DNA of 64,000 nt. It comes from Lachancea mirantina (Eukaryota > Ascomycota > Saccharomycetes > Saccharomycetales > Saccharomycetaceae). Numbering within the stretch: position 1 is the stretch's first letter; each line of letters begins with the position of its first letter. Under the pieces are notes generated by a model. The model did not search any database. It had not been told where the DNA came from and worked only from the letters and a program-made list of their open reading frames with translations. Below, one piece after another: positions 47,821 to 58,263 of this stretch. The DNA is taken from assembly GCA_900074745.1 (NCBI GenBank), contig LT598469.1, forward strand, positions 1,426,001 through 1,490,000, given 5' to 3'. The position numbers were made by a program, and so were the translations under genes.

Positions 47821-49336
47821 CTATTCAAAATTCTCAGCCATTGGTTGTTCGTCAGCATAGTCAAGCTCTTCTTCGTCGTCAACAGTAGCTTCCTGGTATT
47901 GTTGATATTCGCTAACCAGATCGTTCATGTTAGATTCAGCTTCCGAAAACTCAAGCTCTTCCATTCCTTCGCTGGTATACCAGTGCAAAAAGGCCTTTCT
48001 CTTGAACATGGCACCAAATTGATCGCCAACTCTCTTGAAAAGTTCTTGAATCGAGGTAGAGTTTCCGATGAAAGTGGCTGCCATGTCCAAGTCCTTGGGA
48101 GCGACAGAACACACTGCCGTTTGCACATTGTTTGGAATCCATTCGACAAAATAAGAAGAGTTTCTAGTCTGGACTTTGTGCATCTCGTCTTCAACTTCTT
48201 TGACAGAGACTTTACCCCTGAAAAAGGCCGCTACAGTCAAGTATCTACCATTTCTTGGATCCGATGCGGCCATCATGTTCTTGGCATCAAACATCTGTTG
48301 TGTGAGTTCAGGCACCGTCAAAGATCTGAAAGATTGAGACCCAATTGAAGTCAACGGAGCGTAACCAACCATGAAAAAATGTAAACGTGGGAACGGAACC
48401 AAATTGACGGCAAGCTTTCTCAAGTCAGAGTTCAGTTGACCGGGATAACGCAACGAGGTAGTGACACCCGACATGACGGAAGAGACCAAATGGTTGAGGT
48501 CGTTGTAAGAAGGTTGACTCAATTTCAAAGTTCTTTGGCAAATGTCGTAAAGCGCCTCGTTATCAATACAGAAGGTCTCATCGGAGTGCTCGACTAGCTG
48601 ATGGACCGAAAGAGTCGCGTTGTAGGGTTCGACGACGGTGTCCGAGGTTTTGGGAGAAGGCACCACCGAGAAAGTGGCCATCATTCTGTCTGGGAACTCT
48701 TCTCTTATCTTGGAGATCAATAGCGTACCCATGCCGGAACCGGTACCTCCACCAAGGGAATGCGAGATCTGGAAACCCTGTAGGGAGTCGCAACCTTCCG
48801 CCTCGCGCCTTATTACGTCCATAACGGAATCCACGAGCTCTGCACCCTCTGTGTAGTGACCCTTGGCCCACACGTTACCTGCAGATGACTGGCCGAAAAT
48901 GTAGTTGTCTGGTCTGAAAAGGTTGCCGATGCGCGAGTTGCGCACGGCGTCAATCGTGCCGGGCTCCAGGTCGACATTCACGGAGCGGGGAACCCATTTC
49001 CCGGACGACGCCTCGTTGAAATACACGTTCAAACGCGCTTTCTGGATGTCATCTTCTCCGTGATAAGTACCGTTGAAATCGAGCCCGTGCTCGCCACATA
49101 TCGTTTCCCAAAACGCAGCCCCAATCTGGTTACCACACTGACCGGTGGAAATGTGAATCTGTGGGAAAATTGTTAGTTGCTATGTCGCGCGTGGGCTGCT
49201 GAAACAAGAGCTCTTTGGATTGGCGCGCCGTATCGGCCCATTTTTCGGCGCGTTTCTTCCGCGTTTGCGTCCACCAATACCAAAGTCTAGCTTTTCGCAT
49301 CGCAAATCACCATGTACCACTTACGATTTCCCTCAT
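47821..49336 (-). CDS. TUB2: beta-tubulin, with a 5' intron
   Basis: Exon 1 is 49325-49336 (ATG AGG GAA ATC, MREI) and exon 2 is 47821-49158; the 166-nt intron has donor GTAAGT, branch AACTAAC at 49172-49178 and acceptor CAG. The product is 449 residues, with [16 protein letters not shown] joined seamlessly. The GTP-binding tubulin signature is GGGTGSGMG, and the acidic tail ends ENFE. An unspliced reading would start only at an internal Met (49032) and lose the nucleotide-binding N-terminus. S. cerevisiae TUB2 (YFL037W) has no intron as far as I know. A Reb1 site CGGGTAA lies at 49451-49457, about 115 bp upstream of the ATG. Confidence 0.97.
49159..49324 (-). other. TUB2: TUB2 spliceosomal intron
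   Basis: A 166-nt intron after codon 4, phase 0. Removing it restores the universal tubulin N-terminus. Confidence 0.93.
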
Positions 49337-49450
49337 CTACTGTTCGATATGGCTCACTCGGGTTTCGCGTATGTTACCAACCTTCCTTTCATTAAGATAT
49401 CCTTTTTGTGTTTACGTTTTGTCTCATTCCAGAAGTGGGAAATCAAATAC

Positions 49451-49457
49451 CGGGTAA
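49451..49457 (+). promoter_or_regulatory. TUB2: Reb1 consensus site in TUB2 promoter
   Basis: CGGGTAA, in the context ATACCGGGTAACGG, about 115 bp upstream of the TUB2 start. It is a typical general-regulatory-factor position. Confidence 0.5.
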
Positions 49458-50138
49458 CGGTTATGTTTCAGAAATTCGAGATTCGCATGCTTATGTAACG
49501 TGCTATGCGCGCTGGTCGGCGACGTTTCCAAAAATGTCATGTGAGTGTACTGCGACTCGCGTGCCTACACCGACAAGCACAATGGGGTAAAAGGCTTCTC
49601 ACGGATACCCACCAATTGCGCTCTTTCCAGCAGCACAAGCGCTACCAAAAGCACAGCGTAATCCACGACGTAAACGCGATGGTGTGCTTACAATAAGAGG
49701 ACATTCGTACGAAGAGACTAGCTCTGTGCGAGGCCGATTTCACCAAACTCTTCCCCCTGAGCTATCTTCCTAGCGTAATAGAGGCAATTTCCAGATGGCC
49801 AGCAGCTTTCCGAAGTGGATTTTGCTTGTCTCAGGGGTTGACTTCCAATGACTGGGTTTTCGGAAGTTCCAGGTCTTTAAACTCACAATATGAGTTTCTT
49901 TTGCAGCCGTCTTTTCGTTAGGCACTGCTCTAAAACACCCACACAGGGCTCGCAATATTCTTATGTATAGTGAGATAACACTGGTTAGCCGCCGAAATAT
50001 ATCATCACATACGTGAAACTACAATCTACCACCCCGTGCTCGCCCCGTATCATAGGTACTTTACCTAGTGCTTACCTGAGTAAGTCATTCGATGCATATG
50101 CCTTGTAGCTTGCAAGCATTCATGTGTGTAGGTTTTTA

Positions 50139-50160
50139 CCAGCTGTCGAAGTCCAGCTGG
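50139..50160. repeat. 7-bp inverted repeat (hairpin)
   Basis: CCAGCTG - 8-nt loop - CAGCTGG, in a spacer without genes. Function unknown. Confidence 0.35.
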
Positions 50161-50751
50161 CGCTCCTAGCATTTTTTGCAAGGCAAGAACAGTAATCTTA
50201 CCTGAAGGTTTAGATTTGAAGTGTGGCGGAAGGCCATTCAGTGAACATGATAATGGCTATAGCCTCGCAATTCTATGTATCTGGCGATGGTGAGAGATGT
50301 GGGTCGACATGTGTAGACATATGGAGAGTTGGGTTTCTACTGGCACATGCTGGGTTATAGAAAGTGGCTGATAGTATGAAGTTGAAAAAGAGCAGTTTAC
50401 GTGCATAATGCCAATTCCCGCTAGTTTCGCTTAGAGGTCTAACAACAGGGGCTCTTGCCGGGTGACTTGGCCGTATTTTGCGTATGCGTTTCAACGCCAC
50501 AGGCGCCAGCTTCAAATGCGTATCTTCTCTGTTCAGGTTTGCAGCCTTCGCGGGTTTCTCAGCTCGTATGGCTGATAATGGGAATCGAAAAAAACGTTTT
50601 CATTTCACCTTTTACGGCTTGAAGGACGACGCCAGAGACCAGAATCAAAGAATCACCTTTCTCGCCATTGATATAGAGGATCAGTTTTCCAGGTAAAACT
50701 CGGACAACAGCGAACAGAGAAAAGCAAATAAAGTGAATCGGGGTCGATAGA

Positions 50752-51540
50752 ATGTCGCAATCACGTCCCGTGGCTCCTCTTGCCACGGTCCTCAAATCGA
50801 GGCTCAGGCAGCCCCAGTTCTACTGGTTTTTGGGCCATTTTCTGACACTGTATTACTACGCACGCTACTGTCTGTCATTTTCGCAGAGGTCAATTCGTTA
50901 CAACTACCCGCGGGTGCTGTTCTTCATATCGCTGACGTACGGAATCGTGCTGTACCAGTTCTACAAGTCGGGCCAGCTGACGCTCAAAACGGTCCGGCAG
51001 CAGCTGCGCACGCTCGACAACCTGCAGTATTTCGGCATGGCGCTTGTACTGTTCGCGTGCTCGAGCGCACACGTCGTTTTCGGCGCCCTCTCGTCGCCCG
51101 TCATCTTCTCCTTGTTCCACTCCCTCAACTACTTCAAGGAAAACCTGCTGCCCTTCTTACCTGTCGCGCCCATGCTCAAGGCCGCTATCGCCGACCGGAT
51201 CGCGTTTTTCATCACCCACTACAACGAGAAGTTTCTGGTATTTGCGCACAACTTCGAGATCACCGCCGCCTTGCAATGCGGTCTCAGCGTACCGGGCTCG
51301 CTTGCCGGGTGCCTGATCAGATTCAACACCGCGCGTGTTCTTCGTGTCGTCAGCATCTATGCATACATCTTTTTCTTCAAGCTCAGATACACGCAGAGCC
51401 CTCAGATGAAAACCCTGTTCCAGCAGCACTACGTCGCGCGCGCCGATGCATTTATACAAGCAAGACTTCCACAGTTCTGGACCAAATGGCATGGGTTGAA
51501 ACTACTGGTGGCAACACTTTTCGATAGAATTCCGCTTTGA
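50752..51540 (+). CDS. PER33: Pom33/Per33 (TMEM33-family) membrane protein
   Basis: The 262-residue protein is a multi-pass membrane protein of the Pom33/TMEM33 family, at the position of PER33 (YLR064W). Hydrophobic spans lie near 22-42 (FYWFLGHFLTLYYYARYCLS), 60-78, 92-130 and 195-215. The last part (about 220-262) is amphipathic and basic, as in Pom33, where it binds curved membrane. S. cerevisiae Per33 is found at the ER and nuclear pores; the duplicate Pom33 helps distribute pores. This single copy presumably serves both roles. The gene is GC-rich compared with its flanks. Confidence 0.9.
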   Translation: MSQSRPVAPLATVLKSRLRQPQFYWFLGHFLTLYYYARYCLSFSQRSIRYNYPRVLFFISLTYGIVLYQFYKSGQLTLKTVRQQLRTLDNLQYFGMALVLFACSSAHVVFGALSSPVIFSLFHSLNYFKENLLPFLPVAPMLKAAIADRIAFFITHYNEKFLVFAHNFEITAALQCGLSVPGSLAGCLIRFNTARVLRVVSIYAYIFFFKLRYTQSPQMKTLFQQHYVARADAFIQARLPQFWTKWHGLKLLVATLFDRIPL

Positions 51541-51974
51541 AAACACAAAAGTGTAAAGAACCGCCTCCACAGTAAGCCTCCACAGTAAGTTTCAGCAAAG
51601 AACCCCCAAATAAAAGAGCTCGATAGGCGTACGATAAAATCCGGTCCAAGAAGTGTCTACTTTTTTTGCAATAACTTTTTTTTGCGATAGAGCGGAGGAG
51701 TCGACGCGTGTGCCCGTCACACTTGTATCCTGCACTTGATCGACTTTCATCAGGTAATGAGACCGTCCCTCATCGGCTTTTCATCAGCTAAACTGAACTC
51801 ACCTCAACTCTCAGTTTACTCAATATTTGTACGAATTATCTGTCATTTTTTACGTCATCACTTGTGGAAATTAAAACTAGTCTCTCCTTCTTCAAAAGAG
51901 CCTCCCTGTCACCAATTCGATAGCAGCATACCTAATACATTGGACACGCGTATTACAAACTAGAGCTTCACAAT
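51541..51974. other. YPT1 promoter
   Basis: About 0.43 kb with two T-rich tracts (51660-51690). No gene is seen. Confidence 0.4.
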
Positions 51975-52589
51975 ATGAACAGCGAATACGACTACTTGTT
52001 CAAACTCCTGCTGATAGGAGATTCTGGTGTTGGGAAATCGTGTCTGCTGCTTCGTTTCTCCGACGACACTTACACCAACGACTACATCTCGACGATTGGG
52101 GTTGACTTCAAAATCAAAACGGTTGAACTAGATGGTAAGACCGTCAAGCTACAGATTTGGGACACAGCTGGACAAGAGAGATTCAGAACTATCACTTCGT
52201 CATATTACAGAGGTGCACACGGAATCATTATCGTTTACGATGTCACAGACCAGGATTCTTTCAACAACGTCAAGATGTGGCTCCAGGAAATTGACAGATA
52301 CGCAACTGCAGGTGTTTTGAAGCTACTCGTCGGGAACAAGAGCGACCTGCAAGATAAGCGCGTTGTCGAGTTCGACGTGGCCAAGGAGTTTGCGGACTCG
52401 TTGCAAATTCCATTTTTGGAGACAAGTGCGTTGGATTCGTCGAACGTGGAGCAAGCGTTCTTAACCATGGCTAAACAGATCAAGGAAAGCATGGCGCAAC
52501 AGCACAGAGACACCGGTAAGAAAGACGACAAGTCGAACGTCAATCTGAAGGGTCAAAGTCTATCGAACGCTTCTAGTGGGTGTTGCTAG
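51975..52589 (+). CDS. YPT1: Rab GTPase Ypt1
   Basis: The 204-residue protein is Ypt1/Rab1 (YFL038C). The P-loop is GDSGVGKSC, switch I contains the effector sequence [16 protein letters not shown], and switch II is [12 protein letters not shown]. The base-binding motifs are VGNKSDL and ETSAL. The C-terminal double cysteine (SSGCC) is geranylgeranylated. It controls ER-to-Golgi transport and autophagy initiation. GYP8, whose S. cerevisiae counterpart stimulates Ypt1-type GTPases, is also in this window. No intron is present. Confidence 0.98.
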   Translation: MNSEYDYLFKLLLIGDSGVGKSCLLLRFSDDTYTNDYISTIGVDFKIKTVELDGKTVKLQIWDTAGQERFRTITSSYYRGAHGIIIVYDVTDQDSFNNVKMWLQEIDRYATAGVLKLLVGNKSDLQDKRVVEFDVAKEFADSLQIPFLETSALDSSNVEQAFLTMAKQIKESMAQQHRDTGKKDDKSNVNLKGQSLSNASSGCC

Positions 52590-52668
52590 TATGCATGTAA
52601 CTCGCATATATGCTAAGTAAGGTATAACTTTTTTGATTGTCCCTATTCTTGTCTGCTATAGACCACAT

Positions 52669-53202
52669 TTATCGGTATTTGAACTGCACTCTATCGGCGT
52701 TTTTCTCGCGCTTGGCCATTCTCTTGGATTTGGTAGCTTGAGCGGCATCTTTGGCGTCGTTCCTGGGTTCGCCCCGGCTGCGACTGCCAAGCAAATTAGA
52801 AATCAAAGGCCCAGCGATCGTTTTCGCGCGGTACGCCAAATATACTGGCACCAGCAGCAAAACGTACCAGAGCTTCAAAGTTCCAAGTGCGATATGGCCC
52901 ACGTCGGCGAAAATCGAGAGGTAAATGACATCGAACATGTATTCCGTCAATCCTGGCTGCTTTAGGTCAAACCCTTCACGTACCAGCTGGCCCTTCTCGT
53001 CGTATTGCGGGCGACCGCTTTTCTCCAGCATGTACAGACATGCTGCCGCTGGGAAATGCAGCGGAACGTACGATAGCCATGAGCCCTTCTGGAGCACCCT
53101 GCGCAAAAAGGACAAGCCAAGAACGGGCAAAACGAGCAAATACGTTTGCCTCAGGATGGCAGCATTGCGTTGGGCCTGTTTTTTGGACGATTTGCCTGCC
53201 AT
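52669..53202 (-). CDS. SND2: Snd2/Env10 ER targeting membrane protein
   Basis: The 177-residue protein is the Snd2 (Env10, YLR065C; TMEM208) orthologue. It starts MAGKSSKKQAQRNAAILRQ, and the middle carries SGRPQYDEKGQLVREGFDL and a DVIYLSIFADVGHIAL block. About three hydrophobic stretches are visible (30-45, 50-68, 105-145). The C-terminus is strongly basic (KSKRMAKREKNADRVQFKYR), with the Snd2-like end KYR. Snd2 is the ER-membrane part of the SRP-independent SND targeting route. It converges with YPT1 and diverges from ACT1. Confidence 0.93.
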   Translation of the reverse strand: MAGKSSKKQAQRNAAILRQTYLLVLPVLGLSFLRRVLQKGSWLSYVPLHFPAAACLYMLEKSGRPQYDEKGQLVREGFDLKQPGLTEYMFDVIYLSIFADVGHIALGTLKLWYVLLLVPVYLAYRAKTIAGPLISNLLGSRSRGEPRNDAKDAAQATKSKRMAKREKNADRVQFKYR

Positions 53203-54027
53203 TTGTGCTACTCTTGCCTTCCCATCAGAGCAGTGCCACTTGGAGAGGATCTCATTTTCAGTAACGGGGGGGGCATGAACGACGAATGCTCCGTTTTGTC
53301 AAGAGGGAAGCGACGGCATCGATGGAGTTGGATACAGGCAGTTGCAGGTTTTAGAGAGCGCATTTTGAGACGTGAGACCATTACCTTTTGAACCAGTTCA
53401 TTGATTTTCTCTAAGCCGGTCTCCTTCCTAACGGATTGATTCGCTCAAAATTAAAAAAAAACACTGTCTAAGTCTATTGGTTCACGATAAGGGGCTGATT
53501 GATTTTATATTATTACATTAAAACTTCTACAGTTCGCTGCCCAATTTGCGTGGCTACGGGGGCCATTATAAATCTTGACCGTCCCACGTATTTCTTTCAT
53601 ATATACTCGAATTAAAGTTTTCCATAGGCATTACTACATCTGGACGTCGAAATCAACGCTGCCAAAAAAAGGACGCTAACAATGTCTAAGTGTAACCGAG
53701 TGCGATGGACCCCGGACAGAGCTAGAAAAGACCTGAGATCAGATTCTCTGACCCAAAAATAATACGCAAATTTACAAGATACGTATGTAGCAAATCTGAA
53801 ATGATCGACATCCGCGTAGTCAGCACCGGAGCAACCACCAATAGTGGTCCCGGCAGCGAATTGGTAGCATTATCGTTGCGTTGGCCGGGTAATACGCACT
53901 TCAGGATTTTTGCCATGTTCCGTCTCCTAATCTCAAAATTTTTTGATCGAGGATATGAAAATAAGCACTTGCCACCTCACTTCTCAGGACGAGTCTGAAC
54001 AGACAACCCGATCAAAAACACACAAAA
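53203..54027. other. SND2 / ACT1 divergent promoter
   Basis: About 0.8 kb. It has an A-run near 53451-53462, CATATATAC near 53599 and a Reb1 consensus CGGGTAA at 53886-53892, about 135 bp upstream of the ACT1 ATG. The sequence is otherwise AT-rich without genes. Confidence 0.5.
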
Positions 54028-55674
54028 ATGGATTCTGGTATGTGGAGAACTGCTTTGGGAATGTGTATTGTTTGCCGCTTTGTTATTTTGTGAGACTGAA
54101 CGCGATTTTGGTTCGTTATTGGCCTTAATTCTTGTTCGGGTTTGAACTGAAATTGGACACCATGCCGATTTTTCAATGGATATGTTGAGTGAAGAGTTTT
54201 AAATTGCAATTGATCGCTGTTATGAGTGGCGTCCGCAGGTTTGGAATCAACGCTGTTTTTGCCCTCTGGCTTCCAGATCCATTTCCTGCAAGCGCGCCGA
54301 ATCAGGCTTGGCCGCCGGAGCCCCTATTTCGTGAGGCGGGTAATGGGAGCGGATCGGAAAAAAACCTCTGGAGGAAAACGCGTTAAAACTATCATGAAAA
54401 CCATCACGTGATAGGGAACTGCGAGATACAGCTGATATGGTTTGCCGCGATTGCGATTCCCTTGGGATGGAATGGCTCTCCACGATTCTTATTCGATCAC
54501 ATAGACAGAATGAGCTGCATAAGTGATTTTGGCCCGTTTACTAACACATTTTACAGAAGTTGCTGCCTTGGTTATTGACAACGGTTCTGGTATGTGCAAA
54601 GCCGGTTTCGCCGGTGACGATGCCCCTCGTGCGGTCTTTCCTTCGATTGTTGGTAGACCAAGACACCAGGGTATCATGGTCGGTATGGGCCAAAAGGACT
54701 CTTACGTCGGTGACGAAGCCCAATCCAAGAGAGGTATCTTGACTCTTCGTTACCCTATTGAGCACGGTATCGTTACCAACTGGGACGACATGGAGAAGAT
54801 CTGGCATCACACCTTTTACAACGAATTGAGAGTCGCCCCAGAAGAGCACCCTGTGCTTTTGACTGAAGCTCCTATGAACCCTAAGTCCAACAGAGAAAAG
54901 ATGACTCAAATCTTGTTCGAGACTTTCAATGTTCCAGCCTTCTACGTCTCTATTCAAGCCGTTTTGTCTTTGTACTCTTCTGGTAGAACAACCGGTATTG
55001 TTTTGGATTCTGGTGATGGTGTTACCCACGTTGTTCCTATCTACGCCGGTTTCTCTTTGCCTCACGCCATTTTGAGAATCGACTTGGCCGGTAGAGACTT
55101 GACCGACTACCTAATGAAGATTTTGAGTGAGCGTGGCTACCCATTCTCTACTACTGCTGAAAGAGAAATCGTTCGTGACATCAAGGAGAAACTATGTTAC
55201 GTTGCGTTGGACTTCGAACAAGAGATGCAAACCGCAGCTCAATCTTCTGCTATTGAGAAGTCTTACGAACTACCAGACGGACAAGTCATCACTATTGGTA
55301 ACGAAAGATTCAGAGCCCCAGAAGCTTTGTTCCACCCTAGTGTTCTTGGTTTGGAAGCTGCTGGTATCGACCAGACCACCTACAACTCTATCATGAAATG
55401 TGACGTCGATGTCCGTAAGGAATTGTACGGTAACATTGTCATGTCTGGTGGTACCACTATGTTCCCAGGTATTGCTGAGAGAATGCAAAAGGAGATTACC
55501 GCTTTGGCTCCATCTTCCATGAAGGTCAAGATCATTGCTCCTCCAGAAAGAAAGTACTCTGTCTGGATCGGTGGCTCTATTTTGGCCTCTTTGACCACTT
55601 TCCAGCAAATGTGGATCTCCAAGCAGGAATACGACGAGAGCGGACCATCTATTGTCCATCTCAAGTGTTTCTAA
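54028..55674 (+). CDS. ACT1: actin, with 5' intron
   Basis: Exon 1 is 54028-54037 (ATGGATTCTG) and exon 2 is 54557-55674. The 519-nt intron (54038-54556) has GTATGT, TACTAAC at 54539-54545 and TTACAG. The 375-residue product starts [20 protein letters not shown] and ends in [20 protein letters not shown], the conventional yeast actin termini. The intron position (after 10 coding bases) is the same as in S. cerevisiae ACT1 (YFL039C), but the intron is longer. Codon use is highly biased (GGT, TCT, GTC, AGA, CCA), fitting high expression. The neighbours YPT1 and YFL040W agree with chromosome VI. Confidence 0.98.
54038..54556 (+). other. ACT1: ACT1 intron with Reb1-like and CACGTG motifs
   Basis: The 519-nt intron contains CGGGTAA at 54337-54343 and the palindrome ATCACGTGAT at 54403-54412, both consensus sites for general regulatory factors (Reb1, Cbf1). 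Confidence 0.7.
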
Positions 55675-55929
55675 GCTTATCGAAAATGTGGTTGAGCAAC
55701 TCCAAGGATTGTTTGTCTTTTCCTCAACAATAAGCCCTTAACATCATTTTGTTGTATGGGGAACTCTTCTATACTACCATATATACTGAGATTAGCCTAA
55801 CTTCTCAAAAGAAAATATTGTTTATCTTAATGTCATCGTTGGATGGAGCGCAAGATGCCATGATGACACTCTTATTTCAAACTCTCAACTTCGACAATCC
55901 TTCTGAAGTGGATATGACCTTAAAGATTT

Positions 55930-57501
55930 TTATACTGTTACTTTTACTTTAACCTCATGATGTTCGCTTGTTTGCGGTTCAGTATTAGAGTCTGGCTCCA
56001 TTGCCTTTAAATGAATGGCGGGCGATGGAGCACAAGAGCGTACAATGCACCCAGTGTCCAGGTTACTATCTTCCGCCTTGGCCGAAAACGTGCTCTTATT
56101 GAACAAGTTTTCAATTTCTGACTCTGCCAGCCCGTATGTTTCTGGAAAGACTAGTGCCACGATCATGGCCAAAAAAAATGTGCAGCTTCCCAAAATTACA
56201 AATGTGACCCACTTGATTTTGCTTAGGAAAAACGGAGTTATGAAAGTTAGAGTAGCATTTAACATCCAGCTTACTGACATAGCCACTACCATCCCTTTCG
56301 CTTTAGCCCTAGCGGGCAAGATCTCATTAGTATAAAGCCATGCGCAGCAGGACAAAGTTGCAGAAAATACGCCAACGAACGCGAAACAAAGTAATAGCAC
56401 AAGAAGCCCAGGGGTACCCGTTACCGTCCAGACGACGGCAGTATTTCCACCAATAGGCTCTGAATCACGACCATATTGTCCCATAATACATCCAATCACA
56501 AGCATTAATATTGCCAAAATAAATGAACCAGGGATAAGAATATCCCTTCTCTTCAACTTGTCCAATAAAAGTATCGGAACAAACGTGAAAACAACGTTCA
56601 CGGAATATGGTACAGCGGCAGCAATAAGTTTTGAATTACCCTGGAGACCTATCATGTCACAAATATATACGGCATAAAACATCAAAGTGTTCATGCCGCA
56701 TACTTGCACGAGTATTTGTAGGGTGATGCCGATCGAGATATGCTTCCTCAAGCCTCTTCTTGACAACTGAAAATAAGAAATTGGAGTAGCGGGCACCAAA
56801 AAATCTAGTACATCGATTTTATTAAAGTCCATCGTGTCCCCTTCTTCTCCAGAATTAAAGAGCGCCAATTTACGCATTTTCTCCTGAGCTTTGTCATAGT
56901 ATCCGTGGATTGCCAACCACCGAGGTGACTCCGACAGAAGGTTACTAAAGCCAAATAGTAGGATTGCCGGTGCCATTTCAAGACCCCATGCAACCCTGAA
57001 CGAAAGTGGTTTTTCTAGCAGATTAAGCAGGAAACACACAAAAAACATGAAAAGTACTGCCACTGTTACGGAGAGCTGAACCACCGACGTGACCAATCCC
57101 TTTTTGTTGAGTGGTACCACTTCACCAATATACGTCGGAATCAAAACCGACAACCCACCTATAGCGGCTCCCCGGATCGCCCTTCCTGCAACTACCATCC
57201 ACACATTGACAACAGCAACAGAGATGATGCAGCCCATAATCCAAACGAGAGAGAAGGCCTGAAAGGCTTGGATTCGGCTTAATCTTTCTGATGCGACCCC
57301 AAAGAAAACGCATCCAATAAACCCTCCTATTGGATTTGCGCTAGTCATCAGTCCTTGCTCTAATGGCCCTGGGAAGCCCAAATACTTGTTGAAATAAAAC
57401 GAACCCAAAAAGGTCGCCAGAGAAGATATGTCCATCCCAAGCATAACGCCCGCTAATGAGATTATGCACGCAATGCTTGTGGTTGCGTACAGGGTTTTCA
57501 T
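55930..57501 (-). CDS. YFL040W: YFL040W-type major facilitator (sugar-transporter-like) protein
   Basis: The 523-residue protein has about twelve hydrophobic spans and sugar-porter marks: PIGGFIGCVFFGVASERLSR after TM2 (G-x-x-x-x-G-x-x-x-x-R type), RAIRGAAIGGLSVLIPTYIGE after TM4, SPRWLAIHGYYDKAQ before the central loop and FPETYGLAESEIENLF after TM12. It resembles uncharacterised S. cerevisiae YFL040W, which lies next to ACT1 exactly as here. The first conserved region differs from true hexose carriers, so the substrate is unknown. The C-terminal tail is acidic and ends VKVKVTV. Confidence 0.9.
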   Translation of the reverse strand: MKTLYATTSIACIISLAGVMLGMDISSLATFLGSFYFNKYLGFPGPLEQGLMTSANPIGGFIGCVFFGVASERLSRIQAFQAFSLVWIMGCIISVAVVNVWMVVAGRAIRGAAIGGLSVLIPTYIGEVVPLNKKGLVTSVVQLSVTVAVLFMFFVCFLLNLLEKPLSFRVAWGLEMAPAILLFGFSNLLSESPRWLAIHGYYDKAQEKMRKLALFNSGEEGDTMDFNKIDVLDFLVPATPISYFQLSRRGLRKHISIGITLQILVQVCGMNTLMFYAVYICDMIGLQGNSKLIAAAVPYSVNVVFTFVPILLLDKLKRRDILIPGSFILAILMLVIGCIMGQYGRDSEPIGGNTAVVWTVTGTPGLLVLLLCFAFVGVFSATLSCCAWLYTNEILPARAKAKGMVVAMSVSWMLNATLTFITPFFLSKIKWVTFVILGSCTFFLAMIVALVFPETYGLAESEIENLFNKSTFSAKAEDSNLDTGCIVRSCAPSPAIHLKAMEPDSNTEPQTSEHHEVKVKVTV

Positions 57502-58263
57502 TGTAATCTGAGCTTTTTTTGACGCTTCAAATACACAGCGTAGACTGATACAAAAATAAAAACTCCTCAGTAGCTTTCAAATGCCTTTAATTCTCCTCTA
57601 AAATCAAAGGAACTTCACAGTATAGATAGCCGTGCCGATAATGATTGGTAAGTAAGAATTCTGGAAACGTTTGTGTACCTTGTCTTGTGCTACGCCAGAT
57701 AGCGACGACAGTATTTACAGATTGGGTAACACGTCTCCATTCACGTGAAACATAATCGTCAAGTGCGTATCAGATGATATTTCCGACCCTAAACTTGGAT
57801 ACTGGAGGTCTTGTTTCTTGACTATACTCTACCTCCCAATGTATATATGTTCGAATATACAACCGCATCATTCATCAAGACTAGAATGCTGTCTTTTTTC
57901 GGTAAAAGGACCGTAAAACGACTCAGATATCTTTGTAAGCATTAGGATGCTGTAAGTGGTGGCTAGAGTTTCGAAATATTTATAAGAGGCCTTCAAAGCC
58001 AATGAGTGGCTCTGGGTAAATCTTTATTCTACGGCCTTCATTCTTGGTAGTGTAAACCAAGACGCGAACCGTTCGCAGCAACTGGGTATATTTTGAGTTT
58101 TCGTACAAAAGGTGTATTCAATGGCCAAATATGTTCATACCTGGCTGGTATCATTCGAAGTAAGGTTTCAATCTTTCGACTTCTTAAACAGTGACGAATT
58201 CGTTCCTAATCCAACGTGTGTTGTATTATTGTGCACATTCTTTATTGATTTAGTGAATCTGCG
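57502..58263. other. YFL040W / SPC3 divergent region
   Basis: About 0.76 kb of AT-rich DNA with TTCACGTGAA near 57742-57751. A short plus-strand frame (58112-58312) overlaps the SPC3 start and is not credible. Confidence 0.4.

Larger units (their letters stand above)
49337..50751. other. long divergent spacer, TUB2 / PER33
   Basis: About 1.4 kb. It holds the TUB2 promoter (Reb1 site at 49451-49457), a hairpin at 50139-50160 and a questionable frame at 50484-50696 (70 codons from ATG) with no recognised similarity. By-eye search for tRNA boxes and centromere elements was negative. Confidence 0.45.

Noticed and set aside
47821-49032. Beta-tubulin starting at the internal Met at 49032
   Set aside because: It lacks the N-terminal nucleotide-binding segment, which is encoded upstream and joined through the intron to MREI.
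50484-50696. 70-codon plus-strand frame upstream of PER33
   Set aside because: No similarity recognised and it ends 55 bp before the PER33 ATG. Its C-terminal part looks protein-like but that is too little to call a gene.
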